Positions 55,805 to 64,000 of a DNA stretch of 64,000 nucleotides are shown here, piece by piece. Numbering within the stretch: the first letter of the stretch is position 1; each line of letters opens with the position of its first letter. This DNA is from Borrelia duttonii Ly (GTDB lineage: Bacteria; Spirochaetota; Spirochaetia; Borreliales; Borreliaceae). The translations under genes and the position numbers were made by a program. The stretch covers positions 248,001 through 312,000 of the forward strand of contig NC_011229.1 in NCBI RefSeq assembly GCF_000019685.1, in the 5' to 3' direction. Below the pieces are notes generated by a model that saw nothing but the letters and a program-made list of their open reading frames with translations, was not told where the DNA came from and did not search any database.

Positions 55805-56141
55805 TTTTAATTTTAATTATTTCGGTAATTCTAACACCAAAATTCTCATCAATTACAACAACCTCTCCTTTAGCCACTATTTTTCCATTTACCAAAATAT
55901 CTACAGGTTCACCAGCAAGTTTATCAAGTGTAATGATCGTTCCTTCAGACATAGCAAGTATATCTTTTATTTTACGTTCAGTCCTACCAAGTTCTACTGT
56001 AACTTGCATAGAAACATCCATTAAAAGACCAAAATTGCTAGGATCAACACCTTCAGGCAAACTATCAATCAAATCAGGAAGTTTAACACCCTTTATCTCA
56101 GGTTTTTCCTCACTAAAATCATTCTTATCATCTACATCCAT
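55797..56141 (-). CDS. fliN: Flagellar C-ring protein FliN
   Basis: A 114-residue protein with the SpoA fold (about residues 38-112): [41 protein letters not shown] and the closing [15 protein letters not shown]. FliN forms the lower C-ring, docking the export ATPase complex and switch signals. The N-terminal 35 residues are acidic and likely flexible. It lies 46 nt downstream of fliM and overlaps the FliO-like gene by 8 nt. Confidence 0.95.
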   Translation of the reverse strand: MDVDDKNDFSEEKPEIKGVKLPDLIDSLPEGVDPSNFGLLMDVSMQVTVELGRTERKIKDILAMSEGTIITLDKLAGEPVDILVNGKIVAKGEVVVIDENFGVRITEIIKIKNE

Positions 56142-56187
56142 TATTTACCTCTCTATTAAATTCATTAAAACATCAAAACTCTTTAAG

Positions 56188-57246
56188 TTATTCAACTTCT
56201 TCCGTAAGTTCTTTCAACAAATCAAAATCCTCTACCTCACCAACTTTTCTTGTAATTTGAACTGAAATTTTATTCCCAACAAGTCCCATTCGACATTTAA
56301 ATTTTTCTTTAGTTCCTACTTTCAAAATCAAATCTTGATCTATTGAAGAATTTTCAAGATTAATAACATCCCCTTTCTCTAAAGACAAGATTTCTCTTAC
56401 CTTTAATTTCACTTCTCCTATCTCAGCCACCAAAGGCATATTTGTATATTCAAGTTTTTCTCTAAGTACATCAAGATTCTCACTGGTAGTTCCCACACCA
56501 ATTAAAGAATGCCAATATCTTGTTGACAGTTTAGATACAATAGGTTCTATTGTAATATAAGGCAAACAAAAATTCATAAGTCCTTCGACTTTACCTATCT
56601 TAACTTCAAGTGTAACCAAAATAACCATTTCTGTTGGAGGAACTATCTGAGCAAATTGAGGATTCACTTCTATGTGCCCAAACCTAGGCCTTAAATCAAC
56701 TACTTGAGACCAAGCCTCTCTCATATTAGCAAGAATACGAATAATAACACTTTCCATTACAGACTGTTCTATTTCTGTTAAATCTCTACTCTTATCTTTA
56801 ATGGTGTCACCATCACCACCAAAAAGCCTATCAACTATTGCAAATGCAATAGTTGGATCAACTTCAAATATAGCAGAACCTTTAAGAGGATCCATATTAA
56901 TTATTGCTAAGGTAGTAGGATTTGGAATAGATCGAATAAATTCTTCATAAGTCAACTGATCAACTGAAGCTACATGTACATGAACCATTTTTCTCAAAAG
57001 AGCTGAGAGTGAAGTTGTAGTATATCTTGCAAATGCTTCATGAAAGCTTGATACTGTTCTTACTTGTTCTTTTGAAAATTTATCTGGTCTTTTAAAATCA
57101 TACACTTTAACTTTTTGTTTCTTGCCCATAGGGCTAGATATAATATTAGAAAGTGAATCATCTGATGATAAATTATCAGACGAATTAATAGATTCTAAAA
57201 GACTATCTATATCATCTTGTGATAATGCTCCCGGATTACCTGCCAT
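56188..57246 (-). CDS. fliM: Flagellar motor switch protein FliM
   Basis: A 352-residue protein. The N-terminal CheY-P-binding segment is seen as LSQDDIDSLLESI (residues 8-20). The CheC-like middle domain (about 60-245) contains LVTLEVKIGKVEG, and the C-terminal SpoA domain (about 250-340) pairs with FliN. It sets the rotation direction of the C-ring. AAGGA precedes the ATG. It sits between fliL and fliN. Confidence 0.96.
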   Translation of the reverse strand: MAGNPGALSQDDIDSLLESINSSDNLSSDDSLSNIISSPMGKKQKVKVYDFKRPDKFSKEQVRTVSSFHEAFARYTTTSLSALLRKMVHVHVASVDQLTYEEFIRSIPNPTTLAIINMDPLKGSAIFEVDPTIAFAIVDRLFGGDGDTIKDKSRDLTEIEQSVMESVIIRILANMREAWSQVVDLRPRFGHIEVNPQFAQIVPPTEMVILVTLEVKIGKVEGLMNFCLPYITIEPIVSKLSTRYWHSLIGVGTTSENLDVLREKLEYTNMPLVAEIGEVKLKVREILSLEKGDVINLENSSIDQDLILKVGTKEKFKCRMGLVGNKISVQITRKVGEVEDFDLLKELTEEVE

Positions 57247-57265
57247 TTAAAATTCCTTTTAAAAA

Positions 57266-57799
57266 TCACATATCAAAAATATCAATTTGCGTCAATGCTA
57301 TCTCTTTTATTTCACCATTTCTAAGAATACTATTAATTCTGGCCTTAATTTCTGCTTTAATCTGACTTTCATTTTTTATCTCTTGGCCTGTTCTTTGACT
57401 AAAATATTCCCTTATAATATCTTTTAATCGCACCTTTTGTCGTCCAAGTTCACTTAAAATATTAACATTATTCTCAGCATAACCTAGTGCAAGTTTTATT
57501 ACAAAAGTTTTCGGAGGAGTATCTTGGGTAGTCCCTCTAATTTCGTCTATACTTTCATACCATATAAGCATAGGAGGCTTTCCTAAATATTCATTAGAAA
57601 AGATTGGAAAATTATTAGGTGCGCCACTTTGACTTACTACCATCTTAGAAACAAAATAAGAAACTATTATCATGATAACAACAGTAAATAGTCCTATTGC
57701 TAATATTTGCAAAATCCTTATTATCACATCGGGTAGTAGTCCTATTTTTTTACTATCAGAACCTCCTACATCCATACTATCATCATCTTTTTCAGGCAT
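57266..57799 (-). CDS. fliL: Flagellar basal-body protein FliL
   Basis: A 177-residue single-pass protein: a polar N terminus, a membrane helix (about 28-52) and a periplasmic domain ending ALTQIDIFDM. FliL surrounds the stator and supports motor torque; in B. burgdorferi it affects periplasmic flagellar orientation. A perfect AGGAGG site precedes the ATG. It lies 43 nt after motB and 19 nt before fliM. Confidence 0.94.
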   Translation of the reverse strand: MPEKDDDSMDVGGSDSKKIGLLPDVIIRILQILAIGLFTVVIMIIVSYFVSKMVVSQSGAPNNFPIFSNEYLGKPPMLIWYESIDEIRGTTQDTPPKTFVIKLALGYAENNVNILSELGRQKVRLKDIIREYFSQRTGQEIKNESQIKAEIKARINSILRNGEIKEIALTQIDIFDM

Positions 57800-57842
57800 A
57801 TTACCTCCTATAAATTTCTTATTTCATTACTAAAAAATATTA

Positions 57843-58631
57843 TTATTGCTTAATACCTTTAGCAAAACTTAAAGAAGCATCACTAGTAATCAAAATATCT
57901 ATTCTTCTATTATAAGCTCTACCTTCAGGAGTATCATCAGTAGCAACGGGCCTACTACCTGCAAATCCAGATACCTCAAATTTACTCTCAATACTTTCTA
58001 TTTTAGAATGATCAGTATAGTTTAAAATCTGCTCTAACATGTTTACTGCTCTTGCTGATGAGAGTTCCCAATTACTTTTCCAAATTCCATTTATATTAAC
58101 ATCGACATTATCTGTATGTCCTTCAATTTTAAAATTATATCCTTGATTATCTAAAAACCCAATAAAAGAAGCTATCTTTTGTATAACATCTCTATTATCA
58201 TCAAGTTTCACCTCAGCACTAGCTGAATCAAAAAAAGCATCTGCTAAAAGAGATACAACAACACCTCGCTCATGTCGTCTTACAATAACCTTATTCGACT
58301 GAATTTTTTCAACAAACTCGATAATAGATTTGTTTTTAGAAGCCTGAGAAGCTTGTTTGTTTTTAGCAGTAGAAGGCAAAGACATAAAGCTATTACTCAA
58401 ATAAGAAAGCTTATCAATATCCAAAGTCTTACCTCCCTTAAAAAATCCAGAACCCGTAAAAGAAGCTGACATTATTTTTAAAACATTTTCTTTCATAATA
58501 ACATCATTTAATGAAAACATAGTAACAAAAAAGACAAGCAACAAAGTCACCATATCTCCATAAGTCACCATATATTCAGGAGCACCACCATCTTCACACT
58601 TTGAACGTTTCTTTTTAGTTTTAAACATCAT
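57843..58631 (-). CDS. motB: Flagellar stator protein MotB
   Basis: A 262-residue protein with one membrane helix carrying the proton-path Asp (residue 26, in YGDMVTLLLVFFVTMFS). A plug and linker (about 50-110) lead to an OmpA-like peptidoglycan-binding domain (about 125-255) with IEGHTDNVDVN and RRIDILI. It anchors MotA to the wall. Two adjacent ATGs are possible starts; the first shares a base with the motA stop (TAATG) behind GGAGGTGA. Confidence 0.96.
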   Translation of the reverse strand: MMFKTKKKRSKCEDGGAPEYMVTYGDMVTLLLVFFVTMFSLNDVIMKENVLKIMSASFTGSGFFKGGKTLDIDKLSYLSNSFMSLPSTAKNKQASQASKNKSIIEFVEKIQSNKVIVRRHERGVVVSLLADAFFDSASAEVKLDDNRDVIQKIASFIGFLDNQGYNFKIEGHTDNVDVNINGIWKSNWELSSARAVNMLEQILNYTDHSKIESIESKFEVSGFAGSRPVATDDTPEGRAYNRRIDILITSDASLSFAKGIKQ

Positions 58632-59416
58632 TATTCACCTCCAAGAACACCACTACCAAGTTGATTTCTATCTTTAGGAGTTAAAAACGTTACAAGTTTT
58701 TGCTCTAAAATTCTAGGATTGTCACCTGCTTGAATTGATAAAATACCTTCAACTATCATTGCTCTAACTGATGCTTCCTCAAGATCGATAGACTCTAATT
58801 TAAGTTGAATAGGAGTCAGCATTAAATTTGACATTATTGTACCATAAAGAGTTGTAACAAGAGCAACAGCCATAGAAGAACCGAGTGCTGATCTGTCTTC
58901 TAAATTTCCAAGAAGAGCAATAAGTCCAATAAGAGTACCTATCATTCCAAAAGCAGGAGCAAGTTTTGCCCAGGTTCCAAAAAGATCTGCACCAACCTTA
59001 TGTCGCTCTTGCATCTGTTCAAGTTCAAGAAAAAGCATAGTTCTAATTATCTCTGGATCAGTACCATCAACAACAAGTCTCATTCCAGATTTAAAAAAAA
59101 TATCATCAATTTGATCAAGTTCATCATCAAGAGATAAAAGTCCTTCTTTCCTAGCTTTTTCTGAAAGTTCTACTAAAGTTTTTATAATAGGAATTTTACT
59201 AAAAGAACTTCTTTTAAAGAAAAATCCTAAATATGTAGGTATTCTCTTAACAATAGTAATTTCCGAAGAAGCCACAAGCGCAGAAAAAGAACCAACAATA
59301 GTAATAAACACAGAACTTAAATCCCAAAAAACTCCTAATCCTGTAGGAGTAAATGCCATAGATATTAAAATAGCACCAAATCCAACTCCCCATCCAATTA
59401 TACTAGCCAAATTCAT
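58631..59416 (-). CDS. motA: Flagellar stator protein MotA
   Basis: A 261-residue protein with four membrane helices (about 5-25, 32-50, 150-172, 182-205) and a cytoplasmic loop (about 65-145) with the acidic/basic charges that contact FliG. The helix-3 region WAKLAPAFGMIGTLIGLIALL and helix-4 VALVTTLYGTIMSNL are family motifs. It conducts ions with MotB to generate torque. It overlaps flbD by 4 nt and motB by one base. Confidence 0.96.
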   Translation of the reverse strand: MNLASIIGWGVGFGAILISMAFTPTGLGVFWDLSSVFITIVGSFSALVASSEITIVKRIPTYLGFFFKRSSFSKIPIIKTLVELSEKARKEGLLSLDDELDQIDDIFFKSGMRLVVDGTDPEIIRTMLFLELEQMQERHKVGADLFGTWAKLAPAFGMIGTLIGLIALLGNLEDRSALGSSMAVALVTTLYGTIMSNLMLTPIQLKLESIDLEEASVRAMIVEGILSIQAGDNPRILEQKLVTFLTPKDRNQLGSGVLGGE

Positions 59417-59634
59417 AATTCAACTCCCTTATTCTCTTGTATAATTCTATCTAACAAAGCAATTTCTCTCCTATACATCTTGATTTTATTGACCACATCT
59501 GCCACGCTCTCTTTGACAACCAATTTCTTACCATTCATAAGTAAAATTGTAGTATCAGGATTAGCTTCAATACTCTCAATATGAGAAGGATTTAAATAAT
59601 AACTATCTCCATTAAGTTTAGTTACATAAATCAT
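59413..59634 (-). CDS. flbD: FlbD family protein
   Basis: A 73-residue protein of the small FlbD/SwrD family found between flgE and motA in many bacteria: VTKLNGDSYYLNPSHIESIEANPD and LLMNGKKLVVKES are the typical blocks. SwrD in Bacillus raises motor torque through stators; the role in Borrelia is unproven. It lies 16 nt after flgE and overlaps motA by 4 nt. Confidence 0.9.
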   Translation of the reverse strand: MIYVTKLNGDSYYLNPSHIESIEANPDTTILLMNGKKLVVKESVADVVNKIKMYRREIALLDRIIQENKGVEL

Positions 59635-59650
59635 AAACTAAAATAAAAAA

Positions 59651-60976
59651 TCAACTCTTAAGCCTTACAAGCTCTTGCAATAACTGATCTGAAGTAGTTA
59701 TAGTCTTAGCATTAGCTTGAAAACCTCTCTGAGTCACTATCATATCTGTAAATTGTTCAGCAAGATCAACATTAGACATTTCTAAAACTCCTGACCTAAT
59801 AGTACCAAGTCCTGCAAATCCAGTCTCACCTATTCTAGCTTGTCCTGAATTACTAGTTTCAGTAAAATTGGTATCACCTGCTTTTGCAAGACCCCCAGGA
59901 TTAACAAATGAAGCAAGAGCAATCTTTCCAATAGTGCGTCTAATGCCATTTGAATAAACTCCTGTAATAACACCATTTTGATCAATCTCATAATTCTCCA
60001 TATATCCCATACCATACCCATTTTGAACAATAGCTTTTGTAGTACTTGCATCAGCAAATTGAGTAATTGAATCAGCATAACTACCAACAGTTCCAAGTCT
60101 AAGGTTAACGGTCTGCTCACCACCTTCTCCAGCATTAGCATCAATAACACCAAAAGTTATAGGAAACTCAAGTAAATCTCCTGGTTGACCTGCTTGACCA
60201 TTTAAAGAAAGCAATGCTCCCTCATTATCAAATCCCATTGTAAAATTAGAATTTTCTTCTCCATTAACTAAAACTGTAGCATTCCATGTATTAGGAGTAG
60301 TTGCATCCTTTAAAACTCTAAGTTCAACAACATTAGTATTCCCAAAAGAATCATAAACAGTTTTATTGACAACCCAAGTACCACGAGCAATATCTACTTC
60401 GTTTGCACCTTGTTGAACTACAGGCAATCTCTTATCAAGATTACAAGCAAAAGTAATGTACTCAGTAGCTTTAGCACCCTCTTTATCTCCAATAGGAATA
60501 ATCAAATCTCTAATATCAGAAGATGTATTGAAAACTTGCTCTCCTCCAACAGATTCTGCCATCCAACCTTGAATTCTCATACCATTTGCAGGATTTACAA
60601 GATGTCTATTAGAATCAACATCAAATGCACCTGCTCTTGTATAAAAAGAATTATCACCATCCCTTAATATAAAAAACCCATTACCACTAATTCCTAAATC
60701 AGAAGCTTTTTGTGTACTTTGAAATGAACCTTGAGTATGAATAGTATCAACAGCAGCAACAGTCATTCCAAGACCAATTTGTTTTGGATTAACACCTCCA
60801 CGTCCATCAGTAGGACGAGATGCCCCAGAAATACTTTGAGATATCATGTCTTGAAAATTAACTCTTCCTTTCTTAAAGCCAACGGTATTAACATTTGAAA
60901 TGTTATTACCAACAACATCCATTCTTGTTTGATGATTCTGCAACCCAGAAACACCAGAATACAAAGATCTCATCAT
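59651..60976 (-). CDS. flgE: Flagellar hook protein FlgE
   Basis: A 441-residue hook subunit. The rod/hook N-terminal motif MRSLYSGVSGLQNHQTRMDVVGNN-like region is present; D1-D2 domains fill the middle, and the C-terminal coiled segment EQFTDMIVTQRGFQANAKTI ends it. Lys165 and Cys178 stand at the positions that in Treponema denticola FlgE form a self-catalysed lysinoalanine cross-link between subunits, so this hook is probably cross-linked too. GGAGG precedes two adjacent ATGs. flgD lies 4 nt upstream. Confidence 0.96.
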   Translation of the reverse strand: MMRSLYSGVSGLQNHQTRMDVVGNNISNVNTVGFKKGRVNFQDMISQSISGASRPTDGRGGVNPKQIGLGMTVAAVDTIHTQGSFQSTQKASDLGISGNGFFILRDGDNSFYTRAGAFDVDSNRHLVNPANGMRIQGWMAESVGGEQVFNTSSDIRDLIIPIGDKEGAKATEYITFACNLDKRLPVVQQGANEVDIARGTWVVNKTVYDSFGNTNVVELRVLKDATTPNTWNATVLVNGEENSNFTMGFDNEGALLSLNGQAGQPGDLLEFPITFGVIDANAGEGGEQTVNLRLGTVGSYADSITQFADASTTKAIVQNGYGMGYMENYEIDQNGVITGVYSNGIRRTIGKIALASFVNPGGLAKAGDTNFTETSNSGQARIGETGFAGLGTIRSGVLEMSNVDLAEQFTDMIVTQRGFQANAKTITTSDQLLQELVRLKS

Positions 60977-60980
60977 ATAA

Positions 60981-61421
60981 TTACTCCTCCAATCCTACTG
61001 ATAAAACATTATTATAAACATAATATTTTCCATCAATCATAATTTGTGGATTTACTCCTGCCTTTACACTTGTAACTTTACCTTTAATAATTTTTCCTTC
61101 AACATTTTCAAATTCAACTATTTTCCCTAATAAATTCAAATCCTTATTTACACCAAGGATAGATGATAAATTTTCAAAAGATTTACTCATATTTGTCATC
61201 TGTTCAAGTGCCGAAAACTGTGCCATTTGAGAAATAAATTCTTTATCTTTCATTGGCTCTGTAGGATCTTGATATTTAAGCTGAGTAAGAAGCAATTTCA
61301 AAAAATCATCTCTACCCAAATTACTTCCCTTAATATCCCTATCTCTTTTTAATCCAGCATTAACTATTTTTTTAGACTGCCCTATATTAACTAAATTATC
61401 AATATTACTAATTGTATTCAT
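60981..61421 (-). CDS. flgD: Flagellar hook cap protein FlgD (short form)
   Basis: A 146-residue protein with the FlgD N-terminal block GRDDFLKLLLTQLKYQDPTEPMKDKEF and ISQMAQFSALEQM, then only a small beta-domain (about 100-146, LLGKIVEFENVEGKIIKGKV). E. coli FlgD is about 230 residues with an Ig-like insert, which is missing here. It caps the growing hook during assembly. GGAGG lies 4-5 nt before the ATG. It sits between fliK and flgE. Confidence 0.93.
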   Translation of the reverse strand: MNTISNIDNLVNIGQSKKIVNAGLKRDRDIKGSNLGRDDFLKLLLTQLKYQDPTEPMKDKEFISQMAQFSALEQMTNMSKSFENLSSILGVNKDLNLLGKIVEFENVEGKIIKGKVTSVKAGVNPQIMIDGKYYVYNNVLSVGLEE

Positions 61422-61433
61422 CTATCCTCCATT

Positions 61434-62603
61434 TTAAACAATTAAATTAACATTTTCCTCTAAATCACCAGAAAATTCAACATAATCTTCAATTCTAAAA
61501 ACCTGACTCTCCTTTAAAGAATGTCGATGACCCTCAAAATCATCCTTAAAATTACTACCAGAAGAAAATCCCAAATCACTACCTGCAAGAGAAAGATTTA
61601 AACTAGTATTAAAACCATTATCACTTAACATTTTATTGAGTGAATACATATTTTGTTCAAAAAGAGTCCTAACATTATGATTATCAACTATTATCTTTCC
61701 TAATAAATTATTATTAGAATCAAGATTTAAATTAATTCTTATACTACCAAGTTTTTTAGGTTTTAAAATCAACCTAATCTCTCCTGTATCATTCGATTTT
61801 AACACAATTTTAGCCTTATTCACAATATTACGATTAACTTTCAAATTCCATTCTGACATCAAATTATCATCAATTTGACTTAAAAAAAATTCTTTTATAT
61901 TTTTTACACTAGATCCAGATAGATTATCCATAAATTCGCTAGAACCATCAAATGTTTCCTTTAAAGCATATTTCCCAACAGAACTATCATTATCAACTAA
62001 TCTAAATCTAGAATTTGTATTCAAAAATTCCTTAACACCACTATTCTTCTTAAAATTTTTAACATCAATACTAATCAAATTTTTTTCTTTTTCTGTATTC
62101 TTTTTTATAATACCCAAATCTCCACATTCAAAATCAGTACCAATATTGAAAAAATCAGCATTAAAAACAAAATTTAAATCACCAATTAAAGTAGCAAGTT
62201 CAGATAAGACCTTCTCAACATTACTTAACATTTCTCTTCTATCAACAAATTCAGAATCAAAAGATAAATTTTCTCTTAAATTTTTCAAACTTTCAAAATC
62301 AAATAAACTTCCTGTTTCTTTAAGCAAGGATTTAAAGTCAGACATAAAATCTTTATCTTTAAATTTTTCCAACACAAAAGAATGATTTAAAGAAAGATTT
62401 TTAGAACTTTTATTTATAAGCCCATTACTCTTTAAAAACTCTAACAATGAAATTCTTAATTTAGACATACTTTGAATTTCTGAAGAAATAAAATCTGCAA
62501 AACCACCCTTTTTATCTTGACTTAATAAACTAGCATTTATAAAATTAAAATTTTTATTTAACTTTGATAAATTAACATCAATAATTTTACTTAAATTACT
62601 CAT
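61434..62603 (-). CDS. fliK: Flagellar hook-length control protein FliK (FlbC)
   Basis: A 389-residue protein: a long Ser/Asn/Lys-rich N-terminal part (about 1-255) and a C-terminal hook-length domain (about 260-350) with the typical stretch GEIRLILKPKKLGSIRINLNL and NVRTLFEQNMYSLNKMLSDNGF. FliK measures the hook and triggers the FlhB switch. GGAG lies 6 nt before the ATG. It starts 3 nt after the flbB stop. Confidence 0.9.
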   Translation of the reverse strand: MSNLSKIIDVNLSKLNKNFNFINASLLSQDKKGGFADFISSEIQSMSKLRISLLEFLKSNGLINKSSKNLSLNHSFVLEKFKDKDFMSDFKSLLKETGSLFDFESLKNLRENLSFDSEFVDRREMLSNVEKVLSELATLIGDLNFVFNADFFNIGTDFECGDLGIIKKNTEKEKNLISIDVKNFKKNSGVKEFLNTNSRFRLVDNDSSVGKYALKETFDGSSEFMDNLSGSSVKNIKEFFLSQIDDNLMSEWNLKVNRNIVNKAKIVLKSNDTGEIRLILKPKKLGSIRINLNLDSNNNLLGKIIVDNHNVRTLFEQNMYSLNKMLSDNGFNTSLNLSLAGSDLGFSSGSNFKDDFEGHRHSLKESQVFRIEDYVEFSGDLEENVNLIV

Positions 62604-62606
62604 ACA

Positions 62607-63221
62607 TTACTCCAATGCACTAACAGACATTTTTCTAATCAATACAGCAGCCTTCTTAGAATCCATAAGAGACAACCAATAAGGCACAATAGATGCTCGT
62701 CCTTCTTTTTTGGCTATATCTTCTACTTTACGCATATAAGATATAGCAATCTCATCATTAAGTTCTTCAATTCTTTTAACTGCATCTTCTGGTGGCATAT
62801 TAATCAAATATAAAGCAGCCTGTGCAAAATTTGCATCCTCATCTCTATACTTGTTAACAATATCATCAATTAACTTTTGTTTTAAATCCAAATCTTTTTG
62901 TTTTTGATTAAGTTCCGCTTCCAATTTATTTAAATTATCTTCCCTTTTCTTTAATTCTTCTCTCAATTTTTCAACTTGTTGACTCTTAATATAAATGGCC
63001 TCTTTTTCTTTTATCATCCTAATCTCATCAAGACTAATATGTGTATAATCAAGTAACTGCTCATCATCTTTAAAAAATAAAGTTCTAATATACTTGGGCA
63101 AATAGTCTCTAGTATGATATATACCAAATAAATCTGTTAAAAAAAAAGAAAGTCCTAAGAAAAAAATAACCAAAAATAACCACAAAAAAAATCTAAATAA
63201 AAATAACAAATAATTATTCAT
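62607..63221 (-). CDS. flbB: FlbB, periplasmic collar/MotE-like protein
   Basis: A 204-residue protein with an N-terminal membrane helix (about 5-30), a basic/acidic coiled coil (about 65-125, EKLREELKKREDNLNKLEAEL) and a MgtE-N-like helical domain (about 130-204, AALYLINMPPEDAVKRIEELND). In B. burgdorferi FlbB is a base component of the periplasmic collar around the motor, needed for stator assembly. It overlaps fliJ by 8 nt; AGGAAAG precedes the ATG. Confidence 0.9.
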   Translation of the reverse strand: MNNYLLFLFRFFLWLFLVIFFLGLSFFLTDLFGIYHTRDYLPKYIRTLFFKDDEQLLDYTHISLDEIRMIKEKEAIYIKSQQVEKLREELKKREDNLNKLEAELNQKQKDLDLKQKLIDDIVNKYRDEDANFAQAALYLINMPPEDAVKRIEELNDEIAISYMRKVEDIAKKEGRASIVPYWLSLMDSKKAAVLIRKMSVSALE

Positions 63222-63645
63222 TATTCTTTCCTAATTTCTTACAAATCTTATAATTAACATACTCGTCTAAAGACAAAATCTCACTTCTTATTTTACCTTT
63301 AATTATAGTATTATTTAAAGTTTTTATTAATATGTCAACCTTTTTTTCTTCTGCATACTTTTTTAAATAAATATCATAATATTTATTATACTCTCTCTTA
63401 AGCTCCTCAAGCTTTTTTATCTCTTCTTTTTGTTTTAAAGAAATATAATCCAAATAATTTCCTTTCAAAAAAAGGTCTGCACTATTTAACTTACAAAGTC
63501 CTTTAATAACACCTTCCAAAAATTCTTCTATTTTTACAATCTTATTATTAACATTCATCAAATCATTCTCACTAAATTTTCTATTATAGGTTCTAATGGT
63601 TAATATTTTTTCAAATTTTTTTTTCTTTAAAATTAAATCATTCAA
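63214..63645 (-). CDS. fliJ: FliJ-like flagellar export component (FlbA)
   Basis: A 143-residue, largely coiled-coil protein (for example LKQKEEIKKLEELKREYNKYYDIYL), right length and position for FliJ, the stalk that links FliI ATPase and FlhA. Start appears to be TTG at 63645, overlapping the fliI TGA as TTGA, so translation is probably coupled. Sequence is weakly conserved, hence context-based assignment; historically called flbA in Borrelia. Confidence 0.85.
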   Translation of the reverse strand: MNDLILKKKKFEKILTIRTYNRKFSENDLMNVNNKIVKIEEFLEGVIKGLCKLNSADLFLKGNYLDYISLKQKEEIKKLEELKREYNKYYDIYLKKYAEEKKVDILIKTLNNTIIKGKIRSEILSLDEYVNYKICKKLGKNNE

Positions 63646-64000
63646 GCTAATATTTCTCTCATTTCATTATCCAAATTTTCAAAATCACATTCTTCCTGCA
63701 TCCCTTGGGATAAAAAATCAATAATTTTTGGATATTTTGCAATAGCTAAATCAACTTCTTTATTAGAACCCTTAACATAAATCCCTGTTTTAATTAAATC
63801 CTCATAGCTTTTATAAATTGATAACAAATTCCTAATTTTAGATATCAATTTTTGTTTCTCAAAATTGACTATTCTATGAAGAGATCTTGAGGTTGAATTT
63901 AAAATATTTACCGAAGGATAAATTCCTTTATCAGACAAATCTCTATCTAAAATAATGTGTCCATCCAAAACAGCCTTCATATTATCAGATATAGGTTCAC
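63642..64000 (-). CDS. fliI: Flagellum-specific ATPase FliI (C-terminal part, partial)
   Basis: The 3' end of fliI, cut by the window edge. From the right edge the reading frame is E-P-I-S-D-N-M-K-A-V-L-D-G-H-I, the conserved DGHI/LDR region after Walker B in F1-type export ATPases, followed by YPSVNILNSTSRSLHRIV and a helical C-terminal domain. About 119 codons are visible; the nucleotide-binding sites lie outside. It powers or gates flagellar export. It overlaps fliJ by 4 nt. Confidence 0.94.
   Translation of the reverse strand, partial: EPISDNMKAVLDGHIILDRDLSDKGIYPSVNILNSTSRSLHRIVNFEKQKLISKIRNLLSIYKSYEDLIKTGIYVKGSNKEVDLAIAKYPKIIDFLSQGMQEECDFENLDNEMREILA

Noticed and set aside
59830..60153. 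107-codon same-strand frame inside flgE
   Set aside because: Leu/Met/Val-rich out-of-frame translation of the FlgE coding sequence.
1..64000. Mobile elements, prophage, CRISPR arrays or plasmid-type repeats
   Set aside because: No transposase, integrase, cas gene or regularly spaced repeats were seen; gene order is that of the conserved Borrelia chromosome.

Overview
The window is a single, very AT-rich, gene-dense stretch of the linear chromosome of a Borrelia spirochete. Gene content and order match the region around BB0230 to BB0288 of Borrelia burgdorferi as I remember it: hbb-rpsT, the glp genes, lnt, leuS, lon, recJ, ftsK, and then the flhG-flhF-flhA-flhB-fliRQPO(Z)-fliN-fliM-fliL-motBA-flbD-flgE-flgD-fliK-flbB-fliJ-fliI flagellar superoperon. 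The glycerol locus carries glpT and glpQ between glpK and glpD. Relapsing-fever Borrelia have this arrangement and Lyme-disease Borrelia lack it, so I infer a relapsing-fever-group (or B. miyamotoi-like) species. I see no mobile element, prophage, CRISPR array or plasmid-type gene. Nearly every base is explained by about 60 genes.

Layout. 1-5214 (minus strand): start of a probable rho, a bactofilin, the HU-like protein Hbb, ribosomal protein S20, a membrane protein, YchF, and a TPR/NHL/VWA protein. 5314-6867 (+): lnt, whose 3' end overlaps a convergent TPR-like gene; a deoxynucleoside kinase follows on the minus strand. 8276-9005: a 730-base leader region with a near-consensus promoter and an unrecognised 140-codon ORF. 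9006-15485 (+): glpF-glpK-glpT-glpQ-glpD, ended by a strong hairpin terminator. 15582-17643 (-): YaaR-family protein, second bactofilin and an M23 endopeptidase. 17848-26686 (+): rdgB, pepF, phosphatidylcholine synthase, dedA, tRNA-Leu(GAG), leuS and an RND-family membrane protein. 26749-29172 (-): lon. 29268-33274 (+): a RecO-like gene, recJ, an M23 protein and rpsU with a terminator. 33325-39833 (-): ftsK, uppP, a lytic transglycosylase and an acidic membrane protein. 39999-45612: TPR protein, LysM/M23 protein, signal peptidase I, a lid-less Hsp70 and two small proteins. 45636-64000 (-): a FapA-family protein, a small membrane protein and the flagellar superoperon, running off the right edge inside fliI.

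How the genes fit together. Three themes dominate: (i) glycerol and glycerophosphodiester uptake and oxidation; (ii) cell-wall and cell-shape enzymes (three M23 proteins, Slt, UppP, FtsK, two bactofilins); and (iii) building and powering periplasmic flagella (export gate, C-ring, stator, hook). Most operons are tightly packed, with frequent 1-20 nt overlaps and many TTG starts behind good Shine-Dalgarno sequences. Minus-strand genes are G/T-rich on their coding strand, as expected for the leading strand with the origin to the right of the window.

Most interesting points: a candidate RecO gene next to recJ; the long glpF leader with its own ORF; the YaaR-bactofilin-M23 operon; promoter elements that overlap apparent start codons; the convergent overlap of lnt and its neighbour; and the short Hsp70 beside the flagellar cluster. 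I did not find a clearly new multi-gene system. Functional names are by motif and synteny recognition without database searches.
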